DNA of 64,000 bases from Euptelea pleiosperma (taxonomy: Eukaryota; Streptophyta; Magnoliopsida; Ranunculales; Eupteleaceae), in contig CM068543.1 in assembly GCA_035048495.1 (NCBI GenBank), forward strand, positions 31,468,096 through 31,532,095, read 5' to 3'. The notes below the pieces were generated by a model. The model was not told where the DNA came from. It saw only the letters and a list, made by a program, of their open reading frames with translations, and did no database searches. The translations under genes were made by a program, and so were the position numbers. Shown here piece by piece: positions 59,155-64,000 of the stretch (position 1 is the stretch's first letter; the number at the start of each line of letters is the position of its first letter).

Positions 59155-60655
59155 CAACCCCCAATCAGCATATTGCCAATCCTTGACAATTAGTGTGAAA
59201 TAAATGAGCTTAAAAGGGCTTCGCAGATGCTACACACTTTTTTATATTAGCTCAGGGAAAATACCGTTCATCAAATTATTGAATGGATGCAAAAATAGTT
59301 ACATGCTAGCAAAGAGTTGGGAAGTTTTGGTAAGACTACAGACTGATAATCAAGACCCAGAATAGTCAGACTCTGCTTGTGTGTGTGCTCGACATTCTTA
59401 TCATCCGACAGTAAAGTTTTCCAGATCACCTATACGTTCTTATGCCTCGACCTCAATTCTTACTTGTAAACCACTCAGAATGGGATCACTCAGGAATGGT
59501 TTTTTTTTTCTTTTCTCTCAATTTATATGTAAGGAGATGTGTTGATATATGAAAATAAAGATCTCACATATGTATTATTTGAAAGAATGACATCTTTAAC
59601 AGAAGATCATGATTGGAATATCACTTCACTCGGGAACGTCAAATCAAACTCCATAACTTCTCCTTCTCTAATCTACATATTTTATGATCGTGCTATCCTA
59701 GAATCAAGTAGGACTTTCTTGGGTTGTAATGAGGCTTAAGTCAGGTGTAGAAAATTAAAAGGGATACAGGATTTCAAAAATCTTGAGAGGATATCTCTAT
59801 TTTCTTGTATTTTCCTACTGGTGTAAAACAAGTTTCTGTTTCTTTTCTTTCTTTTGTATTTTTCTCTTTTTCTGATATTTCTGAGACTGCTCATTTTATT
59901 TTTTAGCTCTTTTTCATACTTTCTATTCATATTTTCTTTTCAGCTTTAACCACTTTCTTTTCCTTTTGATTTTTCTTCTTTTCACGGTACACCCATATCA
60001 GTTATTCTTCTATCCATCTCAAGAGTAGGGTAGCTTAGTCATCCTTCGTAGTTGAATTGGGATTTTGGTTAATGGGTTTAACAAGAAAATACTTTTCTAG
60101 AAAGGTTCAAGGGGTTTCTAACGAAGTATAATTCAAGTGAGTAAAAAGGCTGAACGGTTCAGAAAAATGGCCTAAATCATTTTCTAAGGTTTGCACTATC
60201 ATGTATACTGTCTCGATTGGATATAGAGAAGGTTCTGTCGTAGTAATCCAATGTTGATGTCGTTCCGAGTTTTATGATCGAAGCAAAAGATAATGAGATC
60301 TCTCAACGAATATTGCGGGCATGAAGAATATTGAGTCATCTTGTGACTTAGATTTGTTGTATAACCATCTAAAATGATTAAAGGCTCGAAAGCTCACTAG
60401 GTTAGATCTCCACAATTATTCTCACAGGATCTCTAGAGTTTCCAAACTTAGGATGACTCTGATGTTGATAGTGTACAATTGTGATGAATCTGAGTTTTTC
60501 TATGTTTTCAAACCTGCTGTAGTCACGCTTGACTTGACTCAAAGCTAACCTTTAACAAAAACTATCATCCTCAATACAGACTTAACAAAGGTTTTCAGCT
60601 AATCAAAGTCAGGGTATTTGACACATTTTTGAAATTCTAGAAAACTTCGAAAAAC
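59155..60655. other. Non-coding internal region between 3' LTR and gag-like frame
   Basis: If the minus element model is right, this is the internal region downstream of gag. It has no RT, RNase H or integrase motif in any frame that I can see. It contains CT/AT-rich stretches and broken short frames. Confidence 0.4.
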
Positions 60656-60659
60656 ATCG

Positions 60660-60925
60660 GAAACCACCCAAAGATAAGATTTTTTTTATTTTTTATTTTT
60701 ATTTTTTTATATATATATGTATATATTTATCAAAATGAATACATGAGTTTTGGTAAAAACCAGCCCCAACCAAAATATAGCACCGTCATCGGTGCTCATG
60801 ACCAGGACATAAAATGATGAAAAATCGGTAATGATGATGCGAAGGTTCAGGGAGGATGTTACCAAGTCGGCAGAAACTTGATAGTGTATGGTACCTGATG
60901 ATCGGAAGAATGAATGTACTTGCAT
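60660..60925 (-). mobile_element. Possible LINE/SINE 3' end
   Basis: On the minus strand, GGGGCTGGTTTTTACCAAAA then CATGTATTCATTTTGATAAA is followed by a TATATA stretch and an A-rich tail (60660-60712). This resembles a LINE 3' end with a poly-A tail. No coding motif is certain. Confidence 0.35.
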
Positions 60926-60929
60926 TTTC

Positions 60930-61354
60930 AGAAATATAATAATAATAACAAATGCATGAGACTCATATACTCTAGGAATACCGGAATTGCCTTTCCAAAA
61001 GCGCTAAGTTTTACATCTTCAGCCAGACACAACGGGGGTGATAAGCACCCCCAACCAAGTTGAAACCCATGGAGACTGAGTGAATCTGCAGTCTTCCCTA
61101 CACCTAAGCTGGAACTGAAACTGCTATCCTATCCCTTGTCGAGGTGTACCTGTCTAGAATAGGTCTTTCTCAGTGTAGACTGAGAGAAGGACAGTAAGTG
61201 CTCTAAGCAGATGTGAAAGAGAATTGAGTGCAATGGGGAGGGATCAAATTCGTTCAGTGAGAATGAATAGGAGGGTAGAAGGGTGTTCTCTGGCCGTGGT
61301 TAGCAGAGCCACAAACTCATGGAGTTTAACGGGAAGGTATCTGAATGAAGCAGA
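60930..61354 (-). other. Post-gag region with gypsy-like motif
   Basis: The minus strand contains GTAAAACTTAGCGCTTTTGG then AAGGCAATTCCGG near 61010-60975. This resembles the AGCGCTTNTTGGGAGGCA sequence found after gag in plant Ty3/gypsy (Athila/Tat-like) and derived non-autonomous elements. Assignment by motif memory only. Confidence 0.35.
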
Positions 61355-62862
61355 CTAATGCAGATCAGTAAAAGCATAATTGTCTGACTCCGAGATAAAG
61401 TCAGGCGCAAAGCGTTCTTGACATTGGGAGAGTTTTTCCTCGGGAGAGTCCTGAATTAGACTCTCAACGGCACATGGGTCATCGACAATATCGACGTAGG
61501 GTGGCGGGTGAAAACTGTAGACTTCTTCCTCTAGGTTTCCTAATGTGAGAGGGATGTTCCAATCCCTACACGCAATGTGTTCATCCTCGGTGGGGAATGG
61601 TAGGTCTAGGACAGCTGGAGTCCCATATTCTAGAGACAGCTCATCGGTAGGAATGTCTGCATCTAGGGCAGAGAAAGAATTATTAGAGATAGAGATAGAG
61701 ATAGAACTGGGTTCCTCTGTGCTCGGTCCAGAAGTTGGTGCTGTTAAGGGCACCAAAGATTGAGACTCGAGTTCATCACTATTGTTGCACAATCCAAGGG
61801 AGGTGGGGAGGAACGGTAGATCTAAGATAGTTGGGATTCTACGATCGAGACACAGCTCAGTGTCATGAAGATCGACATTAGGGTCAGCAAAGGTAGAGCG
61901 AGAAATAGGTTGTTCTGAGGTAGGTTCAGGATTTGGTGCTATTAAAGGCATCGAATAGGGATACACTGGCTCCTCAATAGTCTGACTTGATCCAGGGGTG
62001 GTAACAACTTCCATTTCTTCCTCGCAATGCTGGTACTGAGTCCAATTGTGCGGCTCCTCAGGATAGGCTATCGGTTGGCTAGGGAAGTGGATTTCTTCGC
62101 TCTCAGATTTTAATTGACCTAGACGGTGTTCAAAGCTCTTAATGGATTGCTATTGTTGTCGCTTTAGGTGTTGCAAATACTGTTGTTGCTGGGTTATGTA
62201 TTGAGAGAGAAGATCCTCTAGACTAGGTTTAGTAGCCAACTGAGTTGGTTCAGCCAAGGGAAGCTGAGGTGCCAACTCTTGATTGTGGTCCAACTGAGTA
62301 TGAAAGTTGTAAGGCAGAATGGAGTCTGGGACTAACTGCTGACTCTGGAGATCCTGAGGGGCCCACTGTTGATCAGAATAGTCATTCTGTGGATATGACG
62401 GGTACTGCGACTGTGAGTATTGCCAATCATACTCTCTATTGTGTTGATGAAACCCGGAAGGATGATTATCCTGCGGTAGTTGCTGCGGGAGAGCAGACTG
62501 TCCTCAACCAAAGTTAGGGTGATTCCTAGTGTTCAGATAATAAGTGTTGGCATAGGAGGTCTGCATTAGAGATGGAAAGGTACTGAAAGTACAAACATCT
62601 TGCTTGAAAGGAGGGTAATATCCTACAGACTAGGAATTGTGCACAGGTTGCTGGACTGCGGCATGAAGGGCATCGATTGAGTTTTTAAGCTCTTGGAGTA
62701 CAGAGTTGTACTCTGGATCTCTGTGATTGTCATACCTCGAAGAAGTTAGTGAGACTAGAGTGTCATGATGATACGTAGGCTTGTCATACCATTATTGAGA
62801 GTTATCACCTAGATTCTCACAGAAAGGGTAGTAAGTCTCATACAGAGGCTGTTCATCTGCCA
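61355..62862 (-). pseudogene. Gag-like frame of a non-autonomous Ty3/gypsy-type element
   Basis: The ATG at 62862 gives MADEQPLYETYYPFCENLGD. Reading on in the same direction: LQELKNSIDALHAAVQQ, NTYYLNTRNHPNFG (a gag-type RNHPNF motif), YPSYPQNDYSDQQW, KPSLEDLLSQYITQQQQYLQ (coiled-coil-like), then an acidic open stretch 62014-61355 ending NYAFTDLH. Nonsense codons lie near 62793, 62631, 62514 and 62149; each is explicable by one C-to-T or G-to-A change (Gln or Trp codons). No pol follows. This is a gag-like C-terminal half, not a host gene as far as I can tell. Confidence 0.6.
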
Positions 62863-64000
62863 TCAAAGGCTATAGAAGGGTGCAGTAGATTGACTCTCAG
62901 ATTGAATCAGTCAAAGGTTATGACAGGTCCAACCGGGCTTCTACTTGAAAAAGCAAGCCCTAGACTTGGCAAAAAATTGCCAGAGGGGAATACTATCCCA
63001 GTGATATATGATGCACACCAAGCACAGATAATCATATTTTAAATAATAAAGATATATTTTAGAAATTATCTTGTTAGTTTTGGGGCTAGCGTAGATTATG
63101 ACAGTGGGCGGACCACTGGTTTATCTTTTAACCGCCGAACTAACTGTTTGCACTAAGGGGTTCTCACCAGGCTACACTCTTCAGAGCGAATCCTTTAGTA
63201 CTAACTCTAGTCAACAACAAGGCAATCCGAAGCCTAGACAGACGTGCGACACGACTGACTTAAATACGTCTCAGACTAACCAAATTGGTCAAGTATTTAA
63301 GAAGAGTTTTCCCTCGGGTTAAGCTAGGGTTGGTGCGTGTTCCTAACCCAACAAATAGCAGACCAATCAAAGAACCAGGGATGTCACTAGCGAGCTCGGT
63401 ATACTTGAGTAGTAGGGACCTATGGGTGTGTTAGACAATAGGGACCCGCGCTCGTGGACTTACTCGATCTGGGGTTGATGGAAAGACTACGTTGAGTGGT
63501 GTCCTAGAACACCGATCTATTTTGACTCTAGCTCTTGATTCTTTTTATTAGAGATGGATGTTGGGGATCAAATGTAGCTGGAGTGATGAGGTGGGTGATG
63601 AAATCCCACCAGTTTTAACAAGAGATGGGTCTGCTCAATTAATGTTCAATTATTAACGGCCACGCCACGCAAGTCGAATAATATGTATGTGAAAGCAAAT
63701 AGACAAGTGACAATGATTCACTCAATAGCACCGTATTGCACTCAAGGCGAGAATAGAGACTTACCTCCCGTGAGCCACGCCACGGGGTCACCTCTGTTGA
63801 ATAGGAGGGGTATCCAAATGGGCATGGGCCTGAGTCCACCTCTTTCAGCTTTCTCTCCCTATCCACACTGGATTGAGTTCCTGCACTCAATGGTTAGATT
63901 GGGTCTAGGGTTGTGGGATATGTATTGGAAGGTTTGACTGGCTATTAGGGTTTCACGAAGCACGCATTGGTTTTAGCCGGTATTAGAGTTATTTTCAATT
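62863..64000. other. Probable leader of the same element, unassigned
   Basis: The sequence between the gag-like ATG and the window edge has only short frames. No long-LTR end (CCTTACTTTCA-type) or clear primer site is present, so the 5' LTR, if it exists, lies beyond 64000. Confidence 0.35.

Noticed and set aside
62245..62517. 90-codon plus frame
   Set aside because: It is antisense to the gag-like minus frame, whose RNHPNF and coiled-coil features are convincing.
1..64000. CRISPR arrays, operons, rRNA or complete tRNA genes
   Set aside because: The window is plant nuclear DNA; repeats are transposon-derived and the tRNA-like boxes do not form a full cloverleaf by eye.

Overview
This is nuclear DNA from a flowering plant, probably one with a large, repeat-rich genome. 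It holds GT-AG introns of 7-15 kb, many Ty1/copia remnants primed from initiator-Met tRNA, L1- and RTE-type LINEs, a hAT element, palindromic MITEs and CT/GA-rich stretches. I cannot name the species.

I recognise one real host gene, on the minus strand: a PKHD-type 2-oxoglutarate/Fe(II) dioxygenase of the Arabidopsis At1g22950 type. Seven exons lie at 45454-45750, 38450-38497, 27025-27201, 26759-26909, 26550-26636, 17924-18048 and 2673-2791. Every junction is GT-AG and all phases fit, giving 334 codons plus two bases. The last exon(s) lie beyond base 1. The gene spans at least 43 kb because its introns are full of transposons.

Intron 7 (1-2672) holds a copia-like LTR, a MITE and small duplications. 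Intron 6 (2792-17923) holds a nested stack: an old copia element is split by a 12.8 kb inverted pair of hAT copies (4081-16901). The left hAT arm contains an internally deleted copia (4853-7210). The right arm contains a near full-length copia (9332-15032). A LINE fragment follows. Intron 5 (18049-26549) holds three partial copia copies, one of them a chimera of two families. Intron 2 (27202-38449) holds four copia fragments, a 5'-truncated L1, an RTE LINE tail and a solo LTR with a perfect target duplication. Intron 1 (38498-45453) is AT-rich with MITEs.

Upstream of the gene, 46.8-49.2 kb is a direct duplication of about 0.9-1.1 kb carrying an unrecognised coding-like block. From 49.5 to 64 kb I see one repeat family with a very long LTR (about 4.0-4.3 kb). 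One solo LTR (51624-55952) sits inverted inside another LTR of the same family. That LTR appears to be the 3' LTR of a gag-only element whose broken gag-like frame is at 61355-62862. The long LTRs carry about ten copies of a CCGGAGTTGCA/TGCAACTCCGG hairpin, tRNA-like A/B boxes and a 101-bp tandem repeat.

All positions and similarities were read by eye. Family names rest on protein motifs, not on database searches.
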